From Kappaphycus alvarezii (taxonomy: Eukaryota; Rhodophyta; Florideophyceae; Gigartinales; Solieriaceae), in NCBI GenBank assembly GCA_002205965.3, contig NADL03000659.1, positions 806,001-870,000 on the forward strand: 64,000 nucleotides of DNA, in the 5' to 3' direction. The position numbers and the translations under genes are program-made. This document shows, in pieces, positions 12,691 to 23,617 of this stretch (within the stretch, counting starts at the first letter, position 1; each line of letters opens with the position of its first letter). The notes beneath the pieces were generated by a model that was not told where the DNA came from, did not search any database, and worked only from the letters and a program-made list of their open reading frames with translations.

Positions 12691-14048
12691 ACAGTAAAAA
12701 CCAGCCTTAAAGTCTTAACAAATGGACACGTTTCAACTCGAGTTTCGATTCTCAATTACATTTTCGAACATTTCAGGCGTGTAATCTTTCAATGAAGCTT
12801 CATGAATAAATTTAAGAGGTATTAATAGTCACCCTTTAGGATATTCCGGGCCACAACCGACCATATCTTTTAATTATTAAATCACCCCACATTCCCCCTT
12901 TAATAACTCGACCGCTGAAAGTTTTTTCACGAAAAACATGCGGAACTCCATGGCAGAACTGCAAGTGCTGTACTATAGATTCTCGCAAACTGCACTGGAT
13001 AAAGCACTCAGTAAGACACACGATAAGATACAATTACATACAATACCACGCCCTGCACTGTAAGGGAGGGGTGTTTTTTGCATTTTACTTAGTTCTGATG
13101 TCTATCATTAAAAGGATGTGGAGCGGTTGCTTTCCAGAGCAGTGGGCTGTGGCGCTGTATACAGTCAATTGTGGTGCAAGAATAGCAGAAAGAAGCCATT
13201 GGTTCTTATAGCAGAGAATGGTCGTAAACTCCGAGCACCTGCATTTTCAGTGTGCTTTGGCCACATCAGGAATGCGGCCAACAACCATCAGCGGTTCATA
13301 GCAATGTTGTCCCATTCGGCCGAGACTCGGCGAATGAACAGCTTGGGCACAAACGAATGAAGTGATACTCTCATGCAGTCGGCAGGATGTACCGATTCAG
13401 ATTCTAAAGGAAAGGGACGGCAAGTTGGTAGGGCCATTTCAAAGAATGGTAAACAGGAGTGGGCCTGAGCAGGTAGAGCTCCCTAGTTTCTACTGGTGCA
13501 AGCAATTGTTGGAGCTACTTTTAGCATAAACCGTTAGAATGATATTTGCAAGTTTGTAGTCATGCGCAGTTCATTAGAGATAGGACTCCGTGGACTCTAC
13601 GGAGCACACTTGAGGAGTCTAAGACAGCAAGGGCGGGTGTAGCTTAGCAACAAAAGGCGTGAGGATTTGATCAACGGCAGTTAGCGGGTTCCCCGGCGGG
13701 GTTGGAGTTGAGCGAGGATGGAGGCGGCGAAACAGAAATCGGTAGCTTGCCCCCGGCTGTATGGTAGATAAGCGTGGACGTTGCCCCTGGAGGCCGTGAC
13801 GGAGACGAGTAAAGGGAGACCTGGGGACAATTAATTCAGACTGGGAGCTTGGATTGGTTTGGATTGGTTGCAGAACTCGGGTTCGTTGCATGGGCGCCAC
13901 AGGGACGGAGCTGCCTATACTAGCGTTCAATAAGCTGATCACCGCCAGTGGGGTATGGCTTATTTATTACAACAGTACGTACAGTACATGTGCGTGGTTG
14001 GACAAGAGTGATACTTTGGTGTGCTGCATAACATTGTAATGTACTGTT

Positions 14049-14813
14049 GTAAAATGCCTATGGCCGATTTGTGTATGTGATGCACCGTGAGCACGCGAGA
14101 TGTGCGAGATGCCGCGGCCCATTGAGCGATTTCGGAATTGGAGTCCGGACTTGGTGACCGTGAATGTGGGTTAGCAGGTGAGGGGGGGAAATTGGGGTGT
14201 TTTAATGATTGAAAAATAGTTTAGCCTATGTTCCAAAGCGCATCAAATAATTGGTACAAGTTGTCGGCATGAGGGAACCAAGAAATGGATTGTATCCGGT
14301 TCAAAGTCGATAGAAGGCTGACGCGAGACCAGCAAGCTGACAGGCCGCGTTGTACGTGGCAGAGTCCGTAGCGTTCCTTTGCATGAATATCCCGCGAACC
14401 GATCCGTATGATTCCATGGCCCTGACTGCAACGCTTCTTGCAACTTCGGTTATGACGGCGTAAGCCTCTGAGTGCCAACTACTGAGGGTTTATATGGGCA
14501 CGGGACGAGTCTGTCTCGAGAGGAAGTAGCGATAAAAGGTTGGTACATTCTGTGCTTTGCTGCTCGGGCTGCGTTAAGTGCAGATATTCGTTCTGATGCG
14601 GAAAAGACGCTGGAAAAGCGCGATTAACTATGCACTTTCCATGACCTGGGCGAGCGGCGCAGGCACACGATTAATTGAACGAGCGCGTGGCGCGCGGTGA
14701 ATGAGCGGCACTAAATGAAGGCCACAGTATGACTTGCTGCACTAAGGCCGTAGCACGAGCCTCTGCACTACGCGCGCATGTATAGCGCCCGATGGATGAG
14801 CAGCCTCAAATTA
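14049..14813 (+). repeat. Left terminal repeat of copia element, with a 397-bp insertion
   Basis: Bases 14049-14182 and 14580-14813 align in order with 19397-19770, the right terminal repeat. Shared landmarks are AAAAT-CCTATG, ATGCACCGT, GAGATGCCGC, CCATTGAGCGATTTCGGAAT, then TGCAGATATTC, ACGATTAATTGAACGAGCGC and GATGGATGAGCA. Between the two blocks, 14183-14579 is absent from the right repeat and looks like an insertion. The copies have clearly diverged, so the element is not recent. The exact repeat ends and target-site duplications could not be fixed. Confidence 0.7.
14183..14579. mobile_element. Insertion inside the left terminal repeat
   Basis: This block interrupts the left terminal repeat. 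Its start (a G run, then ATTGGGGTG and TAATGAT) and an internal stretch (CTATGTTCC, later GAGACCAGC, GTTGTAC, GCGT-CTTTGC) recur in the same order near 37265-37450, where a block is missing. It is therefore probably a member of a dispersed repeat family. It carries no convincing gene. Confidence 0.4.
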
Positions 14814-14899
14814 AGCACATGCTAGCATCTCTGCCTACGTCTACCACGGGTAATCGCTCCCTTAACTCAGCGTTCTCGTTTGTGACGAACCAGACGTCT

Positions 14900-17800
14900 A
14901 GAGCAAAGTACCCTGAAATGCTTTGCCGCTGGATCACTATTATCAACAAGATGTAGAAGTCTGACGGCAAGTCAAAGGGAATCTTATCGAGCGTAGGTAA
15001 TATGATTTTCCTCGCTTGTGAATGATATCTCGCAGAATCTCCTTTTACAATCCGAGAAGGCTTAGCAGATCAACCTAGCGGGATATTTTGATGACGCTGA
15101 TCGCTCGAAGCTCATCAAATGTATCATTGATACCACTGACTAAGACAGCCCCACAGAGAAGGTCCGTCAGGAATTGGACCTGCTAACTGACGTGCACACG
15201 TGTGCTCGTAAGAATGACGATCAGCCGGTGGAATTCGTCAACCGCTTCAAAGGGGCCGTGGGTCGTCAAGTGAATCACGCAGCGGGCATCGGCGAAAGCA
15301 CCAGCCGACAGTATGGTAGAATTCTCATTCGCAATGCTCAGCTCACCATGGACACTGCGAACGCCGTGAATTTACAGCTTATTACGTTGGCGCAGGCAAA
15401 GGAAAAGCTGCAAAGAAGGTGAAGGTCGATCTGTCGCTTAAGTTGGTGCAAAAGCTGCTGAAGAGCTCTTTACTGGCCGAATCCGCCGACACGAGCTCAG
15501 TGGAAGAACTCTCTGACGACTATCGTTCCTCTATCCGCATGAAACTCTTTGCAGTCGTGCAGGAGTCCACCAGCGCCGTAAGTGTCGAGTCGATCATGTT
15601 TTCTTTAAACGAGGCTATGGAAGCAGTGTCCCAAGTCAAGCTAAAGCCTGCCCAGGCTGTGTTCCTCGCTCGCGGATCAATGCAGGGGAAGTGAACCTCC
15701 GCAGAAATGGGGACATATAATAATTGCCCTGATGAGATCAAAGCGCGCACCAAGTGCCGCGCATGCAAGAGGTTTGGGCACTGGTTCCAGGACCGGAAGG
15801 AGTGCCGCCGGATCATCGCTGATAGAAATCGCGCTGCCGAAGAGCTAAAGAAGAACGGCGGCGAGCAGAGCCAGGGTACTGGGTCCCACAGCGCACCTAT
15901 CGCTGAAACTGACGAGAAGGGGAAATATGACTTTAGGGGTTCCCTTTTTCCGTAAAGAGGTCAATTGAGCTCCAAATTGACCTCAATCCAATTCTCGATA
16001 CAGGAGCCCCAACCTCCACCGGAGAGACATTTAACGCCTCTCGTCTGGCAGACGTACTTGGCGTACCACTTTCTCTTGACCCAATTGAGTGGACGTATTA
16101 CCACAGCTGGGGAGATTCGTGCGAATACGCGCCAAAGGTTCTGTACAACTGGAAGCTGACCTTGAACGACGCGAATGGAAATCCCACTACGTTCGTCTTC
16201 GACCTCGTCGATAGCGAGTCGCCGTTGATCGTAGGCCTCAACCTCGAAAAACATGCGGAAACCCTCAATTGCGCCAAGCTGCCGAAGATCCGCTTTCAAA
16301 GGCCATGCGATACGGCTGAGCAGACTATCTTCACCTACATCGCCCAGGACGAGGGAGGGTGCGAGCGACAGCGGCTGGTGTTTTTGGCACATCATGCGTC
16401 AACTGTGTGTTCTCCCATGGGTTTCGTTAAGAAGCGCTCTATGCTGAGCATTGTCAAGAAAGTGCACCGATCCTCTCACGCACATGCCAACGAGATGGAA
16501 AATTGATGTCGGACGCCAGGATGGACTCAGCAGAGATGAAGCGTGCATGTGACAAGGTTTTCGCTGCCTGAAAGGTCTGCACATCAACAGGGCGACCATC
16601 GGCCAAGACAAAAGTTTCTCTCACTCACGTGAACGTCGCCTTCAATGAGGAATTGCAGGCCGACTTCGTGACTGTGCATATTCACGAATAAAAGTTCGAG
16701 GTACTGAACATCGTGGTCATAGTAAATCGTTACGGGGAGTGATCAATTGCCGCGACTCGCGACTGTAAGAAAATGATGAGTATGATCGAATCCGACTGGC
16801 TTTACAAACATGGAGCTCCGAAGTCGTTCAGCGCGGACCCCGAATTCTGTAAAGGTTTCTTCCAGCGGTTTCTACGATCGCACGACATTAAGCTGAACGC
16901 GAGGCCGTCTCGGCCTTCGTCCAAGAACGTTACTGTCAAGAGAAACAACGGGACCTTCAAGCTCGTCCTACCGAAGCTCGCCATAAGGACCACCAAAGCA
17001 TCGCCTGCAAAGTTGGTAGCAAGAGCGTCGTTCATGTCCGATCTGTTCCATAGAAATGCTGTGCTAAGCGCATTCCAGCTAGCGCGGGGATACTCCCCTT
17101 CCATCGCCTGAGTCCCGTCTTCAGTTGTACCAAAGGAGATGCTTGACGCCGACGTGCAGGTGACACCTTCAGGTGCTGTCCAGAAAGCTTTATGAACGAA
17201 GCACTCGAAAATAGTTCGGCGCGATGCGCTTAGACCTGGGACGAGATTGAATGTGTTCTACAAAACTTCGAAACAGAACGATCCAGGCAGATAGATTCCG
17301 GCAGTGGTGGTGGAAGCGGGCGAACACCTGGTCAAGTGTCGCCGCTCATCGCGTGGAGCACCAATGAAAGTGGCGTACGAACATCTGCGGATCGCTCCGA
17401 GTGGCAATCTTTCCCGTGAGTTGATGGAAAGCACGCTTGAGAACTTCATGGGCAGCCCCGATCCGGATGAGGAAAAAAAAGCTCAGGCGGTGATGTACGG
17501 CAAACAAAATCGCGCTCAGCTCATGAGAGACGTTTTTGGTGACGACTCTGGGGGCCAGGACGAGGATGTCGGCGGATGGGCGCATCGCCGAAGCTTCTTC
17601 AGTACCCAAGTCGTTGGGACCCCTGAGAAGGACATCTGCAAGGGCGTTGCCAGCGGCCCAGACATTCCCCCAGGTGGCCACGTCGACCTGGTCAGTACTA
17701 AAGACCAGAGGCTTGATTACCTTCACGCGACGGTGGGTACAGAGCAGGTTTCTTACTCAAAAATATCCTCTGCGCCGCCGTGGCTGTTTGAGAAAGCTGT

Positions 17801-19339
17801 CAAGAAAGAGCTACAGGAAAACTGGGCGGATGCCTACGATGCGGTTCCAGAAAAAGACGTCCCAAACAGTGACAATGTGATTGGGTCACATGTTTTTTCA
17901 AGGTCAAAGTCGAGGAGGAGAACAAGAACGAACTGAAGGCCGGTCTATGCCCACACGGCAACCACGACAATGAGAAAGACGATATTCGCAAGTGCTCGTC
18001 CACAGCGCAGTTCCTCTTCATTCTTATCCTGCTCACGCTTTGTGCTGTGCTTCGTTTCGTGATCGGGTGTGTGAATGTTAATGGTTCCTACCTATAAAGT
18101 GGACTTTTCAAACGCTTCATTTACGTTCGCGCCCCCCCTGGAGATGGAGAAAGAAGCAATGTATGCTTTGGAAGCTCAAGAAGCTTCTATACGGCATGTT
18201 TGAAGCCAAGTTTCAGTGGGCTAAGGCAGTCTAACCTTGGATGCTCGAGGAGGTCGGCCTTGAACGCGTATTCGGCGTCAGCCATTTGTACGTCAAGCGG
18301 CGTAACGACGGTTAGATCCATCTCATCTTGGAAACGTGACAGATGACTTTTTAGTCGCCGGACAGAGAGTGGGCGTGGAATGGTTCGTTCAACAGTTCAC
18401 ATCGCGTTTCGAGGTTCGGAAAGCGATATTTGACGACGATGTCGTTTTCAACGGCGATGTAGTGACACGCGACCAAAACATAGATCTCTTTCTGCGTGTG
18501 AAAAACTATCTGGCAAGTATGCAGCCTGTCCCATTGAGCGAAGATCGAATGAAACGTGTAAGCGAACGCGCAACAGAGTTTGAGGTGTCTTCGTTCCGAT
18601 CACTGGCTGGACAGCTCGTCTGGCTTGAGTGGGGTGCGCCTCCGCAAGCGGCGCTCATCGGATCCGAGATGCAGCAGCGAGTCCCAAAACTCTGTGTGAA
18701 AGATATCCTGGAATACAACCGGGCACTGCATCAGCTCAAGAAACTCCGAGCTACCGTTTCGTTCCACATGCCGCACGGTTCGATCGTAGACGCTCGGATA
18801 GTCACATTCTCCGACGCCGCGTTCAACATCTGCTCGTCCAAAAGCTACATCCAATATGCATTTTCCAGTGGCGTCTTATACCGTAAGCGCTGCGGCGATG
18901 AGCGTACGTTTCATGCAGTTGACTGGGACAGCACGGAGCAGAGCCATGTGACGAACTTGTCGCACGGGGCGGAGATTGTGGCCTGTCGCGGCGCAGATGA
19001 TCACGGCTTGAACTTGAAGCATACATGTCGGTCAGTTTTGACCAACATGACCTCCCTCACGTTCTGATTGTGTACTTGAAGGGTCTGTTTGACACCATCA
19101 CAACGCTACATGATGGACAAGAATATCGACTGCGTCAAACAGTACAGCGCATACGCGATAGCGTCTAATCGCAATACATCACCATTATGCGGTGGGTTTA
19201 ATGACACGCGAGCGTTTGAGATGCTCTAACAAAACGCTCTACGCACTTTCACCGTTTGATGAACCGCATCGTGCCTTCAGGGAAGCTGGTTCTTCCACAG
19301 CATCAGACAATTGAGCTGGACAGTGTAAATTGGGTGTGA
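14900..19339 (+). pseudogene. Ty1/copia gag-pol polyprotein, broken in several frames
   Basis: Segments appear in copia order. Gag occupies about 14.9-15.7 kb. A zinc-knuckle-like CRACKRFGHWFQDRKEC is at about 15758. An aspartic protease with ILDTGAPTS starts at about 15991, in a frame open from 15937. The integrase has HRSSHAH and Cys pairs near 16465-16590, then QADFVTVH and SADPEF. The reverse transcriptase has NWADAYDAVPEKD at about 17820 and TDDFLVAG at about 18339. RNase H has FSDAAFN, and the C-terminal DALTKR is at about 19220, ending at a stop at 19337-19339. Position by position this is the family's usual order. The third integrase acidic residue, normally Glu in a VERN-type motif, reads Lys (TVKRNNG). 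Frameshifts separate the segments, so the copy is dead. Confidence 0.85.
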
Positions 19340-19396
19340 GTCGGCTCAAGGCAGTAGATCAGCTTGACCCCACTAGGGTGTGCGTAAAAGATGTGC

Positions 19397-19841
19397 GTAA
19401 AATTCCTATGACAGATCTGTATATGTAATGCACCGTAAGCACGCAAGATATGCGAGATGCCGCAGCCCATTGAGCGATTTCGGAATTGGCGTCAGAGCTT
19501 GGTGACCGTGAATTCGGTTTAGCAGGCAAGTGCAGATATTCCTTCTGATGCGGAAAGGACGCTGTAAAGCGCGGTTAACTATTCACTTCACATGAGCTGG
19601 GTGAGCGGAACAAGCATACGATTAATTGAACGAGCGCATAGCGCGCGGTGAATGAGTGGAACCAAATGAAGGCCACGGTACGACTTGCTGCACTAAGGCC
19701 GTAGCACGAGACTCTGCACTACGCTCGCACGCATGGTGCCCGATGGATGAGCAACCTCAAATGAAGGCCATAGTGCGAGACGCTGCACTACGCGGGTGTA
19801 TGTCGCTGCACTAGGTGAGCGAGCAGTGCACGGCTGATTTT
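19397..19841 (+). repeat. Right terminal repeat of copia element and left arm of large inverted repeat
   Basis: It starts 57 bp after the stop of the copia polyprotein, where a right long terminal repeat is expected, and matches the left repeat at 14.05-14.81 kb in the same orientation. It is also almost perfectly complementary to 20058-20503. It contains internal short repeats (AAATGAAGGCCA twice, GCACTACGC several times). Confidence 0.8.
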
Positions 19842-20057
19842 GGAGGAGTCCTTCCAGACGAAGGCCGAGTCGAGAGACGAATAATAGCGGACGGCTTCGG
19901 CCATAATAAACTTAGATTGGAGTGAAGATGAGTACCCAGAAAAGCCTGCTTGTGCCAATCACTTTGCCTTCACATACCAGCACTGCCCATTGATCCCATG
20001 TCGGACGTCAGGATCCTTGTTTTCTACGCATCAAATGAACTCCAATTTCCACATGGT
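19842..20057. other. 216-bp spacer of the large inverted repeat
   Basis: Unique sequence between the two 445-bp arms. A phrase near its end (ATGTCGGACGTCAGGAT) resembles one in the copia integrase region near 16505, so it may include internal element sequence. It has no open frame of note. Confidence 0.6.
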
Positions 20058-20503
20058 AAAATCAGCCGTGCACTGCTTGCTCACCTAGTGCAGCGACATA
20101 CACCCGCGTAGTGCAGCGTCTCGCACTATGGCCTTCATTTGAGGTTGCTCATCCATCGGGCACCATGCGTGCGAGCGTAGTGCAGAGTCTCGTGCTACGG
20201 CCTTAGTGCAGCAAGTCGTACCGTGGCCTTCATTTGGTTCCACTCATTCACCGCGCGCTATGCGCTCGTTCAATTAATCGTATGCTTGTTCCGCTCACCC
20301 AGCTCATGTGAAGTGAATAGTTAACCGCGCTTTACAGCGTCCTTTCCGCATCAGAAGGAATATCTGCACTTGCCTGCTAAACCGAATTCACGGTCACCAA
20401 GCTCTGACGCCAATTCCGAAATCGCTCAATGGGCTGCGGCATCTCGCATATCTTGCGTGCTTACGGTGCATTACATACACAGATCTATTATAGGAATTTT
20501 ACA
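20058..20503 (-). repeat. Inverted solo terminal repeat, right arm of the large inverted repeat
   Basis: It is the reverse complement of 19397-19841 with only a handful of differences seen by eye (near both ends and in GAGCGAGCAG versus GAGCAAGCAG). The arms are far more alike than the left and right repeats of the element itself. This implies a later duplication and inversion, gene conversion, or a second insertion of the same family. Confidence 0.9.
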
Positions 20504-20629
20504 ACTCTACAGTACTGTACAGTAATTTTACTTTACTGCACTAGATGCACTGGGAGGACAACCTCTGGAAGGATGTTCCCAGGCACACAGCTCACCGTGC
20601 TGAAGCCACCGTCGTCTGATACGCGGTCT

Positions 20630-21310
20630 AGCTTTTCGCGACTCTGAGGCGGCTGCCTTTCTGCAAGCACATCCGATCAATGCCACCAAAGTCTCTGATG
20701 CCCATTGGAGCATCATGCTCCGTCGCCACCTCGGTCTTCCAGTATACACGGGCTCGATTCCGCCGAAGTGTCATCATTGCCATGAGACGTTAGATCTGTA
20801 CGGAGACCATACAGCTGACCTCTGCTCCTCGGGATTTGGCCGCCTTCACCGGCATAACTCCATCCGTAACGCCCCCGCACATCATGTTTTCCGCGCTGCG
20901 CGTTTGGACTACAAGTTCGAAGTCCCTCTGTTAATCCTAGAACCGATTTTAGGCCTGCAGACCTCCTCGTGCAACCCCCGGCCCCTGCTATCGGCCCCAA
21001 GGAAAGGCCAATTGCCTATGATGTTACTATTGTCTCGCTGTTAAAACAGGCCTCTTTCACGAAAGCAAAGCAAGCCGCTGCAGACGGCGCCACGCAAGCT
21101 TACAGCAACAAGGTCCACGACCTTGAGCAAAAGCTCTCCAGGCGCCTTGTACCACCATCTGGCAACCCGTCTCGCCAGCCGAATTTCACCTTTCCACCAC
21201 TCGCCCTCGACTCCGTTGGGGCGGCGTCCCCGGCCACTGCTCTGTTTCTGGAAACGTTCATTCCGCGGATTGCGACCAGATACCACACCTCTGATGCCAC
21301 TAATTGCTAG
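20630..21310 (+). pseudogene. C-terminal fragment of a non-LTR-like reverse transcriptase element, copy A
   Basis: The forward frame contains HWSIMLRRHLGLP, then a Cys/His region (CHHCHETLDLYGDH, CSSGFGR, RHNSIRN), then EVPLL. A frameshift leads to RPIAYDVTIVSLL and FPPLALDS-GAASPA at about 21000-21290. The same order of blocks recurs in reverse orientation at 59.4-60.0 kb. The catalytic part is absent here. The Cys/His plus RHN block is typical of the C-terminal end of some element-encoded reverse transcriptases. The element clade cannot be named. The fragment abuts the inverted repeat, so its upstream part was probably lost. Confidence 0.7.
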
Positions 21311-21826
21311 CGAATCTATCAGCGCCTCAGCTGTGTTCTGTGGTCCTCGGTGGCTATGGCCATCATTTCCCGTGTCCCACTGGACGTGACCGACGTTCAC
21401 CATCCAGTTAGTTTTTAACTCATAGTCGGTCAGCGAGTGTTCACTCCAGGAACATCATGAGTAAACGAATTATTTAGCATCGGGGGTCCAGTAGCAGGAA
21501 CCGACTATGTTGCTAGCCAAGTGCTAACCGGGTGGTCCACGTCGGCCACGTGCACAGGTGTGCGGGACACGACAACGTTCGCCAGAGACAACCAGGTCGT
21601 GTAACAAGTAACACTGTAATGTACAGTACTGTACGATACTGAACTGTACAAGCAGCGTTGCCGTCGGGCGCCGTGCGATGTGTGACTAGCTCTTTGGTAG
21701 GTAACTTAACGCGGAATATCGCGGTCTTTACAGTACCCACGTCGACTAACTTTTTGCTGTGCAACCTGCTCCCCAAAGTGCTCCCCGCATCCACTGCAAA
21801 TAGCACATTACCAATTCAACCACACA
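21311..21826. other. Spacer upstream of the CS/Sel1 gene
   Basis: The spacer separates the reverse transcriptase fragment from the host gene. It holds a GTACAGTACTGTAC motif at 21621 and a stretch near 21505-21560 (AGTGCTAACCGGGTGGTCCA) that resembles one near 59240-59275. No TATA box or other promoter element stands out. Confidence 0.5.
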
Positions 21827-23491
21827 ATGACATTTATGCAACACTCGCCAGACCCAAAAGGCGTCACCATGCCAAGTGATAAAGTGCTCCAGGCAGACCA
21901 AAAACAGAATGCGAAACAAGTCGAGGCCGTCGTGTCGTCAAAAGCTCCCGAAGCCGAGGAACTCTCAACCGCTGTGCAGTCGGTTGTTGACAACGTCATA
22001 ACCAATGTCGCTCTCACCTCGTCTGTGGAAGATGAGAAGATCAAAGTTCAAAAGCTAATCACTGACCTTGTTTCAAGAGTCTCAAATGACGCTGCAAAGG
22101 CACCACCTGCTGTGGGCAAAGATGAAACATCCATGGAAACAAACAAAGAAAATGCCGGGGAGGGACCTATGAAGAAACCCGTAGGGGTTCCGTACGGTGA
22201 TCATCGCTTGAGACGCATTTGTTCGAAGCCGATAACGTGGATGCAAACGATGGACTCGATTACCCTTAATATTATCATTCCGGCCTGGGTGAGAAAGCAG
22301 CACGTGTCCGTCTCGTTTACTCCAGGTTCAGTCAAAGTACGTGTCGCCAGGGGTGAGCAAGTTCATGTTGAAGTTGATGAGCCGTTGGTGGCGCAGATTG
22401 ACGTAGACGGATGCACATGGGCGGTTGATGACACTGGTGGTCGTCGTCAGTTAACAATAGAGTTGGAAAAGGCCAAGGAGCATTGGTGGGCTCGCTTGTT
22501 CATGAAAGATGATCCGGAGTCGTACACTGTGGTAGACAATCGCAGCTTGCTGCAGGAGACAGCAGTGGTAGATATTCCGTGTGACGAAAATGGGGATGAG
22601 ATTGCAGGCGCTTTTGTGACAACAAGCTCGGATGAAGGCGAGCGACAAGGCGAGATCGAAAAAGGCAATCTGACTGGGAAGCTGAACGGTGAGAACAAAG
22701 TCACTGAGGACGCGAGTGTAGAGGAAGTTGTTGCCGAAACCGTCGAGGAAGTGGTAGATGCCGTCGCCAGCAAGGATACTGTAGACGAGGTGAATATCTC
22801 TGAGCGCAGTAGTATTGTGAGCAAATCATCGCAACAAGAGCGATCACAGCAGAAGGTGCTGACAAGGGAAGATTTAACGACCTTGGTCGCGCAATACGAG
22901 GAGACGTTTGAGAAAGGAGGGCTAAATGCGACTTCTGCGGCGATGCAGCTTGCGACTTTCCACCGACATGGAGTCGGCGTCGAAAAAGACGATGCGCAAG
23001 CGGCGCGGTATTACAAGTACGCATTGGAGCACGGACGGGCGGACTCGTCGGCGGCGTTTCAGTTAGGGCTTATATACAATTCTGGGGCGCCTGGATTGGA
23101 ACCCAGTCCGGAGCAGGCGGTGCACTGGTGGCAAATGGCGGCGGGGATGGGAAATGCGGTGGCCATGTTTAATCTTGGGGTGATGGCGATGAACGGATCG
23201 GGGTGTGACATGGATCCGGAACTGGCGACGCAGTGGTTTTTAAAGGCGCAAGCGCTGAACCCGCAACTTCGGCCACCGCAATTTTCTGCGGCTCAGTTGG
23301 AACAGAGATTTGCTATGGCGGCAAAGCTGAAGCGGCAAAGGGCCAAAGAGCTGAGGTCTCCTGAGGAGAAGAAGAAACGCAGGGAGGAGGCGCTACGAAA
23401 GGCGAAGACTGCTGGATATGCGACTATTGGAGTTGTGGGGGTAATAGTGTCGATTGTATCTGTCAGGTATTGGATGCGCAACCGGCTTTAG
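21827..23491 (+). CDS. Tail-anchored protein with CS (p23-like) domain and Sel1 repeats
   Basis: A single uninterrupted frame of 554 codons. Residues about 1-130 are polar and probably disordered. Residues about 136-228 form a CS domain, the fold of p23/Sgt1/NudC Hsp90 partners. It begins TWMQTMDSITLNIIIP and ends near KAKEHWWARLF, with the typical strand pattern. An acidic linker follows. Residues about 360-480 hold three Sel1-like helical repeats (AAMQLATFHRHGVGV, AAFQLGLIYNSGAPG, AMFNLGVMAMNGSG). A basic stretch rich in Lys and Arg precedes a single hydrophobic segment near residues 530-548 (GVVGVIVSIVSVRYW), ending RNRL. This suggests C-terminal insertion into an organelle or ER membrane with the domains facing the cytosol. 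A chaperone-scaffold role is inferred. An alternative start is the Met at codon 15. Confidence 0.9.
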   Translation: MTFMQHSPDPKGVTMPSDKVLQADQKQNAKQVEAVVSSKAPEAEELSTAVQSVVDNVITNVALTSSVEDEKIKVQKLITDLVSRVSNDAAKAPPAVGKDETSMETNKENAGEGPMKKPVGVPYGDHRLRRICSKPITWMQTMDSITLNIIIPAWVRKQHVSVSFTPGSVKVRVARGEQVHVEVDEPLVAQIDVDGCTWAVDDTGGRRQLTIELEKAKEHWWARLFMKDDPESYTVVDNRSLLQETAVVDIPCDENGDEIAGAFVTTSSDEGERQGEIEKGNLTGKLNGENKVTEDASVEEVVAETVEEVVDAVASKDTVDEVNISERSSIVSKSSQQERSQQKVLTREDLTTLVAQYEETFEKGGLNATSAAMQLATFHRHGVGVEKDDAQAARYYKYALEHGRADSSAAFQLGLIYNSGAPGLEPSPEQAVHWWQMAAGMGNAVAMFNLGVMAMNGSGCDMDPELATQWFLKAQALNPQLRPPQFSAAQLEQRFAMAAKLKRQRAKELRSPEEKKKRREEALRKAKTAGYATIGVVGVIVSIVSVRYWMRNRL

Positions 23492-23617
23492 TTTGTAGTG
23501 CTGTGCAAATGAATAGCGCAATGGTTACATTGCGCACTAACTAAGAAAACTGTTCAACTAGGGAAGCTTGTTCGATTGGGCGATAGCGAAAGTATGTTCA
23601 GGGTTGGAGAGAGCTTA

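Larger units (their letters stand above)
6092..13560. other. About 7.5 kb of AT-rich DNA without a recognisable gene
   Basis: All frames are short (at most about 98 codons) and none carries a motif I recognise. From roughly 7.7 to 12.5 kb the DNA is especially A+T-rich. Visible structure is limited to a 20-bp tandem duplication at 11753-11792, repeat-family copies near 6762-6845, and a segment at 12573-12690 that recurs near 44.74 kb. No rRNA or tRNA genes were seen. Confidence 0.5.

Noticed and set aside
22447-23024. Reverse frames of 107 and 125 codons within the CS/Sel1 gene
   Set aside because: Antisense shadows of a convincing gene.
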